Source: Bacteroides sp. CAG:770
Lineage (GTDB): Bacteria > Bacteroidota > Bacteroidia > Bacteroidales > UBA932
DNA length: 30,185 bases
Reading direction: 5' to 3'
Assembly (NCBI GenBank): GCA_000435075.1
Contig: FR890574.1
Span: 1 to 30,185, forward strand
The notes below the pieces were generated by a model. It did no database searches. It saw only the letters and a program-made list of their open reading frames with translations, and was not told the origin of the DNA. Of this stretch, positions 1-7,078 are shown one piece after another. Positions within the stretch are counted from its first letter, which is position 1. The number at the start of each line of letters is the position of its first letter. Made by a program: the position numbers and the translations under genes.

Positions 1-2
1 CC

Positions 3-263
3 AGTACGGGTAGTAGCACTGGCAAAGTACATATCGGCGGCTTTTTGGGAGATAACTACACCACCGTGACCGCCTGCTACTGGAAGAACAATCATAAACA
101 AAGCACCGGCTACAATGACAAAGCCACCGAAGCCACGAAGGTGGACGGCACTGAGGTTACCTGGCAGAAAGCCGTTGATGCCATGAACACCGCCTTGCAG
201 AACGCAGGCTCAGAGTGGCGTTACGAACTTACCGGAGCATTGCCTACCTTGAGGAAGCAGTAA
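3..263 (+). CDS. C-terminal fragment of a GLUG-like cell-surface protein (5' truncated by window)
   Basis: The frame is open from the first bases of the window and ends at a stop at 261-263, leaving 86 residues of a longer protein whose start lies outside. The visible part has a GGFLG...VTACYW segment like the repeats of GLUG-motif proteins, which are large secreted or surface-anchored adhesin- or protease-like proteins common in Bacteroidales. A charged, Trp-containing tail follows (residues AVDAMNTAL then SEWRYELT) and the protein ends ALPTLRKQ. No anchor or type IX sorting domain is visible. A TTG at 45 could be mistaken for a start, but the frame continues upstream without a stop. Family placement rests on a short match; the existence of the coding end is secure. 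Confidence 0.6.
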   Translation, partial: STGSSTGKVHIGGFLGDNYTTVTACYWKNNHKQSTGYNDKATEATKVDGTEVTWQKAVDAMNTALQNAGSEWRYELTGALPTLRKQ

Positions 264-367
264 ACCGGATGAGACCGGCACGTGGCCACTCAGCATCCGG
301 AGCGGAAGGGTCTATACGAAGGCGACAGTCGCAATTGAGCTCTGACAGGGCGGCGGAAGAGTTTCTT

Positions 368-421
368 TTACAAAACACCAATGTGAGCGTTGGCGGGACG
401 CGGCCACGGAGTGTTTTGTAA
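368..421. repeat. Inverted repeat with perfect 11-bp arms
   Basis: Arms TTACAAAACAC (368-378) and GTGTTTTGTAA (411-421) are exact reverse complements around a GC-rich 32-base loop. It may be a stem-loop terminator for the upstream gene or part of a repeat module. The right arm runs directly into the first of two 23-bp direct repeats. Confidence 0.6.
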
Positions 422-519
422 CTCACTGATAATCAGAATCCATTTTAGATATAGCGTGGAAACGCAGGCTTTTTTTGGTCGCGTTTCCACGCTGTATTTT
501 ATAACTCATTGAGAATCAG
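414..519 (+). repeat. Two 23-bp direct repeats following hairpins
   Basis: Copies lie at 414-436 and 497-519 and match at 20 of 23 positions. Both begin TTTT, contain TAACTCA and end AATCAG. Each copy overlaps or directly follows the right arm of a hairpin, so the two halves look like a duplicated hairpin-plus-tail module. No function is known to me. Confidence 0.55.
449..497. terminator. Strong hairpin, probable terminator, with stem shared with 6969-7018
   Basis: Arms 449-465 and 481-497 pair over 17 bp with one mismatch; the stem core is AGCGTGGAAACGC. The loop contains a run of seven T, and a TTTT follows the right arm. The outer stem (AGCGTGGAA/TTCCACGCT) recurs in the hairpin at 6969-7018. 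It probably ends transcription from the upstream gene. Confidence 0.6.
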
Positions 520-582
520 CACCTCCAAAAATCAAACGTGGCTGCGTCCCGCCGGTGATTTCACAGGGATGATATTTATTCG

Positions 583-590
583 TATCTTTC
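583..590 (+). promoter_or_regulatory. Possible -7 element for the 627 gene
   Basis: TATCTTTC differs from the Bacteroidota -7 consensus TAnnTTTG only in the last base and would place transcription start near 597, about 30 bases before the ATG. No clear TTG is seen at the expected -33 position, so support is weak. Confidence 0.3.
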
Positions 591-626
591 CGAATAAAAT
601 TCACGCACTCTGAAACAATATACAAA

Positions 627-2039
627 ATGAATAAAGCAAAACTCGACCAAGTTTTCAACCTGAACAATAGTGACGAGGTCTTTTCTTTCATGAAGGACTA
701 TGCATATAAGAATCAAGATTTAAGTGAGGAATTAATTCGGCACTTTCTTCCTGACGACATTGACTTGGACTCACTTAGGGCTGAGGTCAAGAATATCATC
801 TTTTCCGTTGAAGAGAGTGGAGACAGATGGGGACCATCACTAAACTGGTATCAGATAGATGTGCAATTAGGTCGGATGATGGAGAAGGCCAGGTATTATG
901 ATCGGGAAGGAGAATTCGACGCAGCGGCGTCAATTGCGTCCGAGGTAATCCTTTTTGTCGGCAAGCATTACTCTGATGATCGAGTATACGAATGTGAGGG
1001 GTTCGATGGATATGATTTCGAGAGCAGAAGTGCAGCAGATATGCTCATATCGTTAATCGAATCTAGGGTGCTGGACATTGGCACCATCAGGAGGATATCC
1101 AGTGACATTGACAAGGCCTCCGAAACAACGACATTCCGTGACGGCGGATATTGCATTGCAGACTTGAGTGAGTTGCAGAGCGTTCTTGAGGGCGTTTTTG
1201 ATAATTTTGACGACCATTTGGCGTCACTTGATAAGATTATAGACAATGCAGGGCAATCTGTCTATTATAGAAATCGCTGGTTGTTCAGAAAAGTGGCATA
1301 CCTGAACTATAAAGAAAAGTATGATGCTGCCCAGAAGACAATAGATGATAACTTTTTCGTGCCGGAACTATCCAAAATGCGGATTGACTCCCAAATATTC
1401 CACGGACAAATTGAAGATGCTATTGAATCGCTGGACAGAGCAATAGAATGTACGGAAGACTCTTCGTATGTGCACAGTTGTCATGAAAGAAAGATGGAAC
1501 TGCTTGAAACAACAGGAGACACATCAAGGCTGGCAGAAGAACTTGAGTATCTGATTTTGAACAGCTATTCTTCAGAATATGATTATTATCTTCAGTTAAA
1601 ACATGTTCTGGAACAGTTACCTGCCAATTCCTCAAACCTGTTACACACCATCATTGAAAAGTTGGTCGATAAGAGCCGTTTTCATAGTCAGAAGGATACC
1701 GCCAGAATATGTGCAGAAGAGAACATGATTCCACAGCTGGCCGAGTGTTTGTCTTGGAATAATAGCTACAACGATGAATGCTATATGGTTTTGGCGGAAT
1801 ATGGCAAATTGCTGGACTCTCCCACGAGGCGGAAGATTGTTGAAAGACATATTGACAACATCCGAACGAAAGCCATCCCTACAGATAGCCGTAGATATTG
1901 TTATATCGTCAGCAATATGAAAGCCCTCCGGGATTCGTGCAGTGAAGGGCAAGCTGCTGTGAATAAACTAATTGAAGAATTCAGGACACAATATTGTCGA
2001 AGACCATCAATGATGAGAGAGCTGAATAAACTGCGTTGA
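627..2039 (+). CDS. Hypothetical helical (TPR-like) cytosolic protein, 470 aa
   Basis: I do not recognise this protein. It has no signal peptide and no membrane segment. It is rich in acidic and aromatic residues and looks almost wholly alpha-helical, with helix pairs resembling degenerate TPR units (for example around residues 218-300, YRNRWLFRKVAYLNYKEKY and following). A cysteine/histidine-bearing stretch near residues 265-285 (ECTEDSSYVHSCHERK) is not arranged as a standard metal site. The start is the first ATG after a possible -7 element and the frame closes with TGA at 2037-2039. Base composition is more AT-rich than the housekeeping genes further right. With the DUF3791/DUF3990 genes downstream it forms an accessory patch, suggesting acquisition. 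A scaffold or immunity-type role is possible but unsupported. Confidence 0.7.
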   Translation: MNKAKLDQVFNLNNSDEVFSFMKDYAYKNQDLSEELIRHFLPDDIDLDSLRAEVKNIIFSVEESGDRWGPSLNWYQIDVQLGRMMEKARYYDREGEFDAAASIASEVILFVGKHYSDDRVYECEGFDGYDFESRSAADMLISLIESRVLDIGTIRRISSDIDKASETTTFRDGGYCIADLSELQSVLEGVFDNFDDHLASLDKIIDNAGQSVYYRNRWLFRKVAYLNYKEKYDAAQKTIDDNFFVPELSKMRIDSQIFHGQIEDAIESLDRAIECTEDSSYVHSCHERKMELLETTGDTSRLAEELEYLILNSYSSEYDYYLQLKHVLEQLPANSSNLLHTIIEKLVDKSRFHSQKDTARICAEENMIPQLAECLSWNNSYNDECYMVLAEYGKLLDSPTRRKIVERHIDNIRTKAIPTDSRRYCYIVSNMKALRDSCSEGQAAVNKLIEEFRTQYCRRPSMMRELNKLR

Positions 2040-2182
2040 GTGAGTTAAGCCACATTTCCAGCGATTTCTTGTCGGTCTGTTCCGTTACTTACTTTTGAGG
2101 AAAGAGATAGTTTCGGCAAAGAGGAGTTCAAGTTTCGCAAGTTATCAAAATTGTTGAACGCCTGCGCAAACTTGAGTTTCAC

Positions 2183-2214
2183 TTTGCCTATAATTGTGGT
2201 TGTCATTATATTTG
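2183..2214 (+). promoter_or_regulatory. Promoter of the DUF3791 gene
   Basis: TTTG at 2183-2186 and TATATTTG at 2207-2214 match the Bacteroidota -33 and -7 elements with a 20-base spacer. The expected transcription start is near 2221, about 34 bases before the ATG at 2255. The 215-bp gap after the 627 gene shows nothing else. Confidence 0.65.
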
Positions 2215-2254
2215 TCACAAAATAAGAGCCCCTTACATTAGAAGAAATAGCATT

Positions 2255-2479
2255 ATGGAACACAATGTTAAGGACAAGATAGAATGGACGGTGATATTTC
2301 TTGCCGAATTTGGAAAGCGTCACAGACTGACGCTCAAACAATCATTCAACTATTTATTGCGATATAAAGGCATCTACTTCGTGGAACAACACTACGATTA
2401 TCTGCATACACAATCATTCGTGTCTGCAGTGGACGACCTTACACAGTACTGTCACAAATTGGGAGGAGGCATAGCATGA
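2255..2479 (+). CDS. DUF3791 domain protein
   Basis: This 74-aa protein fits DUF3791 over its full length. The segments WTVIFLAEFGKRHRLT, FNYLLRYKGIYFVEQHYDYLHTQSF and AVDDLTQYC are characteristic of the family. DUF3791 genes usually sit just before a DUF3990 gene in Bacteroidales and Firmicutes, an arrangement that resembles a small two-gene toxin-antitoxin or regulatory unit; I know of no firm function. Here the stop overlaps the next start in an ATGA arrangement (2476-2479), which implies translational coupling. The promoter at 2183-2214 is close to consensus, so this gene probably remains expressed although its partner is truncated. Confidence 0.8.
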   Translation: MEHNVKDKIEWTVIFLAEFGKRHRLTLKQSFNYLLRYKGIYFVEQHYDYLHTQSFVSAVDDLTQYCHKLGGGIA

Positions 2480-2610
2480 AACTATATCACGGGACCAATA
2501 TTGTATTCGACAAAATTGACCTTAAAGAGATAGACTTCAAGAAGATAGGCCTGAAGTCCGAGCCGCTTGTTCCGTCAAGGAAGGAATTCGTCCATCACAT
2601 CAGATTTTAA
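2476..2610 (+). pseudogene. Truncated DUF3990 gene (N-terminal remnant, 44 codons)
   Basis: The ATG at 2476 overlaps the DUF3791 stop. The product starts MKLYHGTNIVFDKIDL, the hallmark N terminus of DUF3990 proteins, which are normally well over 100 residues. After about 16 residues the match stops; a lysine-rich stretch and EPLVPSRKEFVHHIRF follow, ending at TAA 2608-2610. The glycine-rich segment expected next in the family is missing. This fits an internal deletion or fusion with a foreign end. The HGT near the N terminus recalls ADP-ribosyltransferase-like folds (inference only). Only 30-odd bases separate its stop from the next promoter, so the lost part is not downstream. Confidence 0.65.
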
Positions 2611-2647
2611 CATCGGATGGCCGATTATAAAATAGTGAATTATTCTC

Positions 2648-2675
2648 TTGTAATTTAGGGGGGGCAGTATATTTG
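2648..2675 (+). promoter_or_regulatory. Promoter with G-run spacer, upstream of the barrel protein gene
   Basis: TTG at 2648-2650 and TATATTTG at 2668-2675 form a promoter with a 17-base spacer that contains TTTA followed by seven consecutive G and CAG. The near-identical element at 5133-5165 has a longer G-run. Start of transcription is expected near 2682, leaving a leader of about 20 bases before the ATG at 2703. Confidence 0.7.
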
Positions 2676-2702
2676 CACCGTAGAACCACCAACATAACAA
2701 CT

Positions 2703-5114
2703 ATGCCCCGTTTGAAATCGATTGACACTAGTGTTTTTATCATAAGGATTCTATTGTCTTGCATTGGAATGAGCCAAGCCTTATCCGCATATGCTCAAGA
2801 CGGTATAAGAGGAAGAGTCTTGGACGAACAGGGAAAAGGACTTGACGCTGCTGTCGTCATGCTGGCATCATTACCGGATAATGTATTGATGGAAACCACT
2901 ATAACCGACAGCAATGGGCAGTATCTTTTTCCAGTCCACAACGGCAAGTTTCTCCTATGCATAAAGACACTTGGATATAAGGAGTTCCAGAAGGACATCA
3001 CCCTTGCAGAATCTCTGACGCTTCCGGACATTCATTTGGAACCGGAGGAGATTTCATTGAAAGATGCCGTCGTCACCGCGCGGAAATCACGTCCGATGAC
3101 GACTTCTGCGAATGGAAAGATTCAGATTCATGTCTCGCAATCCTACCTTACCGACGTAGGGAACGCCTTGGACGTGTTGAAGCATTCCCCCGGCATTTCC
3201 GTAAACAATAAAGGCGACATTTCTCTGGCGGCTCTGGGAGGAACAGCCATATATGTCAACGGGAGAAAGCTCATGCTGCAGGGAGACGAGTTGTCAACTT
3301 ATCTCCGCACCCTCTCTTCCGAGAAGATCTCTCAAATAGAGATTTCTCATAACCCTGATGCAAGCTTCGGGGCAGATGGCTCCGGTGGTATCATAAACAT
3401 TATCATCAAAGCATCAGGGCGATCGGGCTTTTTCATAACCACATCACATGGCGTCGGTTACTGGGAAAACCTGAAACAGAATTCAGACCTCGCCATGTCG
3501 TACAATACGGACAAATGGCAATTGGGGCTGAACTACAACCACAGTATAGGGCACTACGCGATGGATTATGGTTACGAAAAGGTCCAGAATGGGGACAAGA
3601 ACATATCCGAGACGGCTGACACGGACAAGCGCAACACCTACTCGGCTGGCATTGACTTTTCCTGGCAGCCTAATCAAAAGAACAGACTTTTCATAAACAG
3701 CACCGTAAACGTTCTCGCAGGTCCGGGAGAGACACGGACAATGACAGAAATCTATCAGGGAACGGACCTGCTGTTCAATATACTCAAAGCCCGCAACAAC
3801 TATATTGAACAGAAAAATCTCCAGTACAACAACAGTCTGAGTTATCAGTACCGGCCATCATCAAATACACAAATATCATTCTCCGCGGACTGGACCCATT
3901 TCGACGGCAAAGCACGCTGCGAACAACCCAATGAGTATTTCACGGCAGACGACACGCCCATCCGTTCCGATTTCTTTTACTCGGAACCTGACAAGGATAT
4001 TGACATCTATGCGCTTCTGGCAGACTACAAATACAGACCGAATGCACAGAACGAAATACTTGCAGGTGTCAAGACAACGTTTATCGGGAGCGACAATTCA
4101 TTTATCTTCAAGAAGAACGGAGTCATGGATACTGGACGTTCGAACGACTTCCTGTACAAGGAAAAGAACCTTGAGGCCTATGCGCAATATACCCGCACAT
4201 GGAATAAGATTGAATTAAGTGGCGGACTGCGGATGGAGTATATGCACACATTCAGCAGGCTACTTTCCATGACAAGTCAGGATGCTGAGACGAACACCGG
4301 GAACCATCTTCGGTTGTTCCCGAATTTCAGTGCAACATACAACATCAACGGAAAGAACAAAATCGCATTGCTCTACAGCAGAAGACAGGACAAGCCCAGG
4401 TACGAGGACCTGAACCCGTTTGAATGCCTGCTCGACGAATTGTCCTATTGGAAAGGCAATCCGTTTCTCAAGCCTCAATTGTGCAACAAGATTATGCTGT
4501 CATACACCTGGAGCAGTCTGTCATTGAACCTCTATTACAACAATCTCGATGGCTATTTCACATCACTTACGGATGTATATGGAAGCGACAAGACAATCAT
4601 GACGAAGAAGAATATCGGAACCCAGCAACAGGTCGGGTTCGACGCAGTGTTCTCCAAACGCCTCACACCTTGGTGGGACTTCAGCACAAACGTCGGACTG
4701 TACTACTTCATGAACAAACTGGATTACGAAACGTACAGACATGAGTACAGACGTCCGTCCTGTTTCTTGTCTTCAAGCAACAGCTTTCTCTTGCCGCTCG
4801 GCATCAACCTCGAAATCTCAGGGCGATTCTACTCCAAACGGCAGGGCGGAAGCTATGAGGTCTGCAGGCCGACAGGCAGCATTGACCTGGGCCTCAACAA
4901 GAGTTGGCTTGACGGCTGCCTGCGCATAGCCCTGCTGATGACGGATGTCTTCCACACTGAGCGTTGGGACAGTTATGGAACAAAAGATAACCTGATACTG
5001 TCGTCATGGGGGCATGGGGAGAGCCGCAAGATTCTGCTGCGATTGACATATGGTTTCGGAAAGCAAAGATTCGAGAAAATTGACAGGAATCTGGAGGAAC
5101 TGAACAGATTATAA
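2703..5114 (+). CDS. TonB-receptor-like outer membrane beta-barrel protein with CarboxypepD-regulatory-like domain
   Basis: I chose the ATG at 2703 (803 aa) because the upstream TTG at 2673 lies inside the -7 element. Residues 1-31 form a signal peptide (cleavage after AYA). Residues about 35-115 are a CarboxypepD-regulatory-like beta-sandwich (GIRGRVLDEQGKGL... and NGQYLF). Residues about 125-235 are a plug-like domain (GNALDVLKHSPGIS, GGTAIYVNGRKL, then a GADGSGGIINIII segment). The rest is a long barrel with many aromatic girdle strands, ending near LRLTYGFGKQ with a short charged tail. This matches the outer-membrane beta-barrel family (PF14905 type) rather than a SusC with a SusD partner: no SusD follows. 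Such proteins move or bind substrates at the outer membrane; the ligand cannot be told. Its own promoter is unusual (2648-2675). Confidence 0.85.
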   Translation: MPRLKSIDTSVFIIRILLSCIGMSQALSAYAQDGIRGRVLDEQGKGLDAAVVMLASLPDNVLMETTITDSNGQYLFPVHNGKFLLCIKTLGYKEFQKDITLAESLTLPDIHLEPEEISLKDAVVTARKSRPMTTSANGKIQIHVSQSYLTDVGNALDVLKHSPGISVNNKGDISLAALGGTAIYVNGRKLMLQGDELSTYLRTLSSEKISQIEISHNPDASFGADGSGGIINIIIKASGRSGFFITTSHGVGYWENLKQNSDLAMSYNTDKWQLGLNYNHSIGHYAMDYGYEKVQNGDKNISETADTDKRNTYSAGIDFSWQPNQKNRLFINSTVNVLAGPGETRTMTEIYQGTDLLFNILKARNNYIEQKNLQYNNSLSYQYRPSSNTQISFSADWTHFDGKARCEQPNEYFTADDTPIRSDFFYSEPDKDIDIYALLADYKYRPNAQNEILAGVKTTFIGSDNSFIFKKNGVMDTGRSNDFLYKEKNLEAYAQYTRTWNKIELSGGLRMEYMHTFSRLLSMTSQDAETNTGNHLRLFPNFSATYNINGKNKIALLYSRRQDKPRYEDLNPFECLLDELSYWKGNPFLKPQLCNKIMLSYTWSSLSLNLYYNNLDGYFTSLTDVYGSDKTIMTKKNIGTQQQVGFDAVFSKRLTPWWDFSTNVGLYYFMNKLDYETYRHEYRRPSCFLSSSNSFLLPLGINLEISGRFYSKRQGGSYEVCRPTGSIDLGLNKSWLDGCLRIALLMTDVFHTERWDSYGTKDNLILSSWGHGESRKILLRLTYGFGKQRFEKIDRNLEELNRL

Positions 5115-5132
5115 AAAAAGTAAATTTTTTTC

Positions 5133-5165
5133 TTGTACTTTAGGGGGGGAGGGGCAGTATATTTG
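5133..5165 (+). promoter_or_regulatory. Second G-run promoter, upstream of the small lipoprotein gene
   Basis: TTG at 5133-5135 and TATATTTG at 5158-5165 flank a 22-base spacer that contains seven G, one A and four G, then CAG. Apart from five extra bases in the G-run and a few substitutions it is the same as the element at 2648-2675. It begins only 18 bases after the stop of the barrel protein gene, with no terminator between, so the lipoprotein and next gene may be read both from here and by read-through. Confidence 0.7.
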
Positions 5166-5187
5166 TATCATATAAACCACTAATGAC

Positions 5188-5586
5188 ATGAAAAAGTTAT
5201 TATTATTCATCTGTGCCGCAATGATGATTTTCAGCTGCGGCAAGGAAGGGTCAGGAAACAAACCTTCAATTAACCATGTAGACAAGGTGACTTGGGCCAC
5301 TGTTGTCAAGGAGTATCCATTCCTGGACGGCTTTCCTGTATTTGACGGGGAAGTCGAGAATTGGCAGTATAAAGAACTTGGCAGCATGAAGACATTGACC
5401 TTCTTCGACTACAATTGCGACAAGTCCGTGTCGACAACCTATTACGCCAAGTTCATACCTGCGGGCTTCACCAAGAGCGAAGGTTCTGAAATCTACCGGA
5501 AGACGGCGGACAAGAAGAATTACATCTTCAGCGGCAGTTATGGCGGCGGCAGTTTCGGCTTAAGTTTCTCCGTTGACGCCGAATAG
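5188..5586 (+). CDS. Small secreted lipoprotein, unknown function
   Basis: This 132-aa protein starts with a lysine-led hydrophobic signal and a lipobox ending at Cys17 (MIFSCGKE), so it should be exported and lipid-anchored. The mature part has no family I recognise. It is a compact mixed alpha/beta domain with many aromatic and Lys residues (YPFLDGFPVFDGEVENWQY, then TLTFFDYNCDKS) and a glycine/serine-rich end (SGSYGGGSFGLSFSVDAE). The start at 5188 is fixed by the signal peptide; an ATG six bases upstream runs at once into a stop. The next gene starts 3 bases after this stop, so the two are co-transcribed, and context ties it to the barrel proteins on either side. Confidence 0.8.
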   Translation: MKKLLLFICAAMMIFSCGKEGSGNKPSINHVDKVTWATVVKEYPFLDGFPVFDGEVENWQYKELGSMKTLTFFDYNCDKSVSTTYYAKFIPAGFTKSEGSEIYRKTADKKNYIFSGSYGGGSFGLSFSVDAE

Positions 5587-5589
5587 GAC

Positions 5590-6921
5590 ATGAAAACGGG
5601 AATCATCACCTGCGCTTTGACGGCATTGGCCCTGGCGGCAGGTATAACGTTGCACGCACAGACAGTCTCCGACAAGAAGGCAAAGCGTCAGAAGGAAGAG
5701 ATTGTCAATGTCAGGGTATGGCTCAACAAGGGAGAGGACAAAGTCATTGACGGTTATCTCCGTTCGGCTCTTGTCAACCGCCCCGACAACATTGAAATAA
5801 GCCTTACCGCCGACGGCAAGAGGATTAGATATGTCAATGAAGACGTCGATTCCCTGCTTCTTGACGGTTCGGACAAATATGTGAAGAGGCTGGTCAAGAT
5901 GTACGGAGCATTGGGCGGCCCGGCAAAGGTCGAATGGGTGCGTGAGGAATACCGTGGCAAAGGCATTGACCTGTACTCTCTTTTCACCGTTGAAGCCGAA
6001 AGGACTGGAAGAAACATCACGGTCGTGAAACCGGTCCGCTCGTGGTACCTTAGCATTGCCGGGGACATGGCCATAATGGTCGGGTCTGATACCCGCAACA
6101 GCATCTTTGACAAGGCTGATCCGCCGATGTCTAGGGCAATGCTGAACAAATATTTCGGAAAGATATATGACTATCCGGAATTTGCCTCGAGGATACAGGA
6201 GGGCGAATTCAGCACGTTCATGGATGTCATCCATGCGTGGGAATCCTCTTACGGAGGCACTGCTCTCCGCGTGGATGGGAAGTTCAAGGACGGGCAGGTC
6301 GATGTCCAGGGAGGAATCGCCTCTTCCGACGCCAATAAGAACGTGGACTGGAAGCGTACCAAATCTGAGATAGTGTTCCCGAAATACACGAGGACAATCC
6401 AGGTCGGCGCCTCCCCTGTGATCGCGGAGTGGACAAAAGTGATGAAGCATGCCACTGACGGCTCCAAATCCTCATTCAAGATGGCTGTCCCTCCGATAAT
6501 GATATATTCGGACATCTGTTTCCTTGATTTCGGACGTTTCGGAAGCCTGGGCTGGTCAATAGGAGGCGAATACTCCCGCTACAGCTACAACTGGATGCTG
6601 GACAACGGCTATGGCGACAAACAACAGGACACGTACTGCAACAGAGTTGACTTTGCAGCAGGTCTCAGTTACCACATAACGCTATGCAGCCGTCTCGAAC
6701 TCTACGCGAGGGCGATGATCGATGCAGGACTGATCGGAGAACACACCACAGACCACGAAAGCGGAGAGAAGGCCAGTTCCACATTCAACAAGATGGACAC
6801 GAAGATGGGCGTACTGGCCACTGCCGGACTCCGCTGGTACTTCTGCAACAAGGCCGGACTCTGGGTGGAAGGCGGCCATGACGCAGGCTACGTGTCGGCA
6901 GGCTTGTCATTCAAGTTCTGA
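5590..6921 (+). CDS. Secreted/outer-membrane beta-barrel protein, unknown function
   Basis: The 443-aa product has a signal peptide (residues 1-23, cleavage after LHA) and an N-terminal soluble region. That region carries repeated VRVWLNKGEDKVIDGYL-like and GKRIRYVNEDVDSLLL stretches, of the kind seen in Bacteroidales proteins with a beta-sandwich before a barrel. From about residue 290 it alternates hydrophobic and polar residues with many glycines and aromatics (FLDFGRFGSLGWSIGGEYSR, ELYARAMIDAGLIG, VLATAGLRWYF). It ends AGLSFKF with a terminal Phe, typical of outer-membrane barrels inserted by BamA. The start lies 3 bases after the lipoprotein stop, so it belongs to that operon. No catalytic motif was seen. 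Convergent with the minus-strand lipoprotein gene across a hairpin. Confidence 0.75.
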   Translation: MKTGIITCALTALALAAGITLHAQTVSDKKAKRQKEEIVNVRVWLNKGEDKVIDGYLRSALVNRPDNIEISLTADGKRIRYVNEDVDSLLLDGSDKYVKRLVKMYGALGGPAKVEWVREEYRGKGIDLYSLFTVEAERTGRNITVVKPVRSWYLSIAGDMAIMVGSDTRNSIFDKADPPMSRAMLNKYFGKIYDYPEFASRIQEGEFSTFMDVIHAWESSYGGTALRVDGKFKDGQVDVQGGIASSDANKNVDWKRTKSEIVFPKYTRTIQVGASPVIAEWTKVMKHATDGSKSSFKMAVPPIMIYSDICFLDFGRFGSLGWSIGGEYSRYSYNWMLDNGYGDKQQDTYCNRVDFAAGLSYHITLCSRLELYARAMIDAGLIGEHTTDHESGEKASSTFNKMDTKMGVLATAGLRWYFCNKAGLWVEGGHDAGYVSAGLSFKF

Positions 6922-6968
6922 TGAGGTGGCGGGACGAATTCTCGCCTGACTTCATAACGAATTTATAT

Positions 6969-7018
6969 AATACAGCGTGGAATTTTGGACTATTCTGTCC
7001 GCAATTCCACGCTGTATT
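6969..7018. terminator. Bidirectional terminator hairpin between convergent genes
   Basis: AATACAGCGTGGAATT (6969-6984) and AATTCCACGCTGTATT (7003-7018) are perfect reverse complements, 16 bp, around an 18-base loop. A/T-rich sequence lies on both sides, so it can act on either strand for the convergent genes ending at 6921 and 7079. The stem is shared with the hairpin at 449-497, and a GGCGGGACG segment (6928-6936) precedes it as at 392-400. Confidence 0.7.
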
Positions 7019-7078
7019 AAAATATCATCTGATTCACTTGAGGATCTTGAGTAATCAAGAGCCCAGTCTGTTTTAGAA

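Larger units (their letters stand above)
264..626. other. Hairpin-rich intergenic region, 363 bp
   Basis: No convincing gene is seen on either strand. The stretch holds a perfect 11-bp inverted repeat (368-378 with 411-421) and a strong hairpin (449-497). It also has two 23-bp near-identical direct repeats, each just after one of these hairpins (414-436 and 497-519), and a 17-bp inverted repeat pair flanking the set (392-408 and 537-553, 16 of 17 matched). A possible promoter for the next gene lies at the right end. Confidence 0.6.

Noticed and set aside
2045..2341. 98-aa minus-strand open frame over the DUF3791 promoter
   Set aside because: It overlaps the well-supported DUF3791 gene and its promoter and resembles no family.
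2673..2702. Upstream TTG start for the barrel protein gene
   Set aside because: The codon lies within the TATATTTG -7 element; the ATG at 2703 gives a proper signal peptide.
5560..6515. Long minus-strand open frames opposite the 443-aa outer-membrane gene
   Set aside because: They are mirror frames of a gene with a clear signal peptide and operon context; their products are rich in Arg, His and Ser, as expected of shadows.
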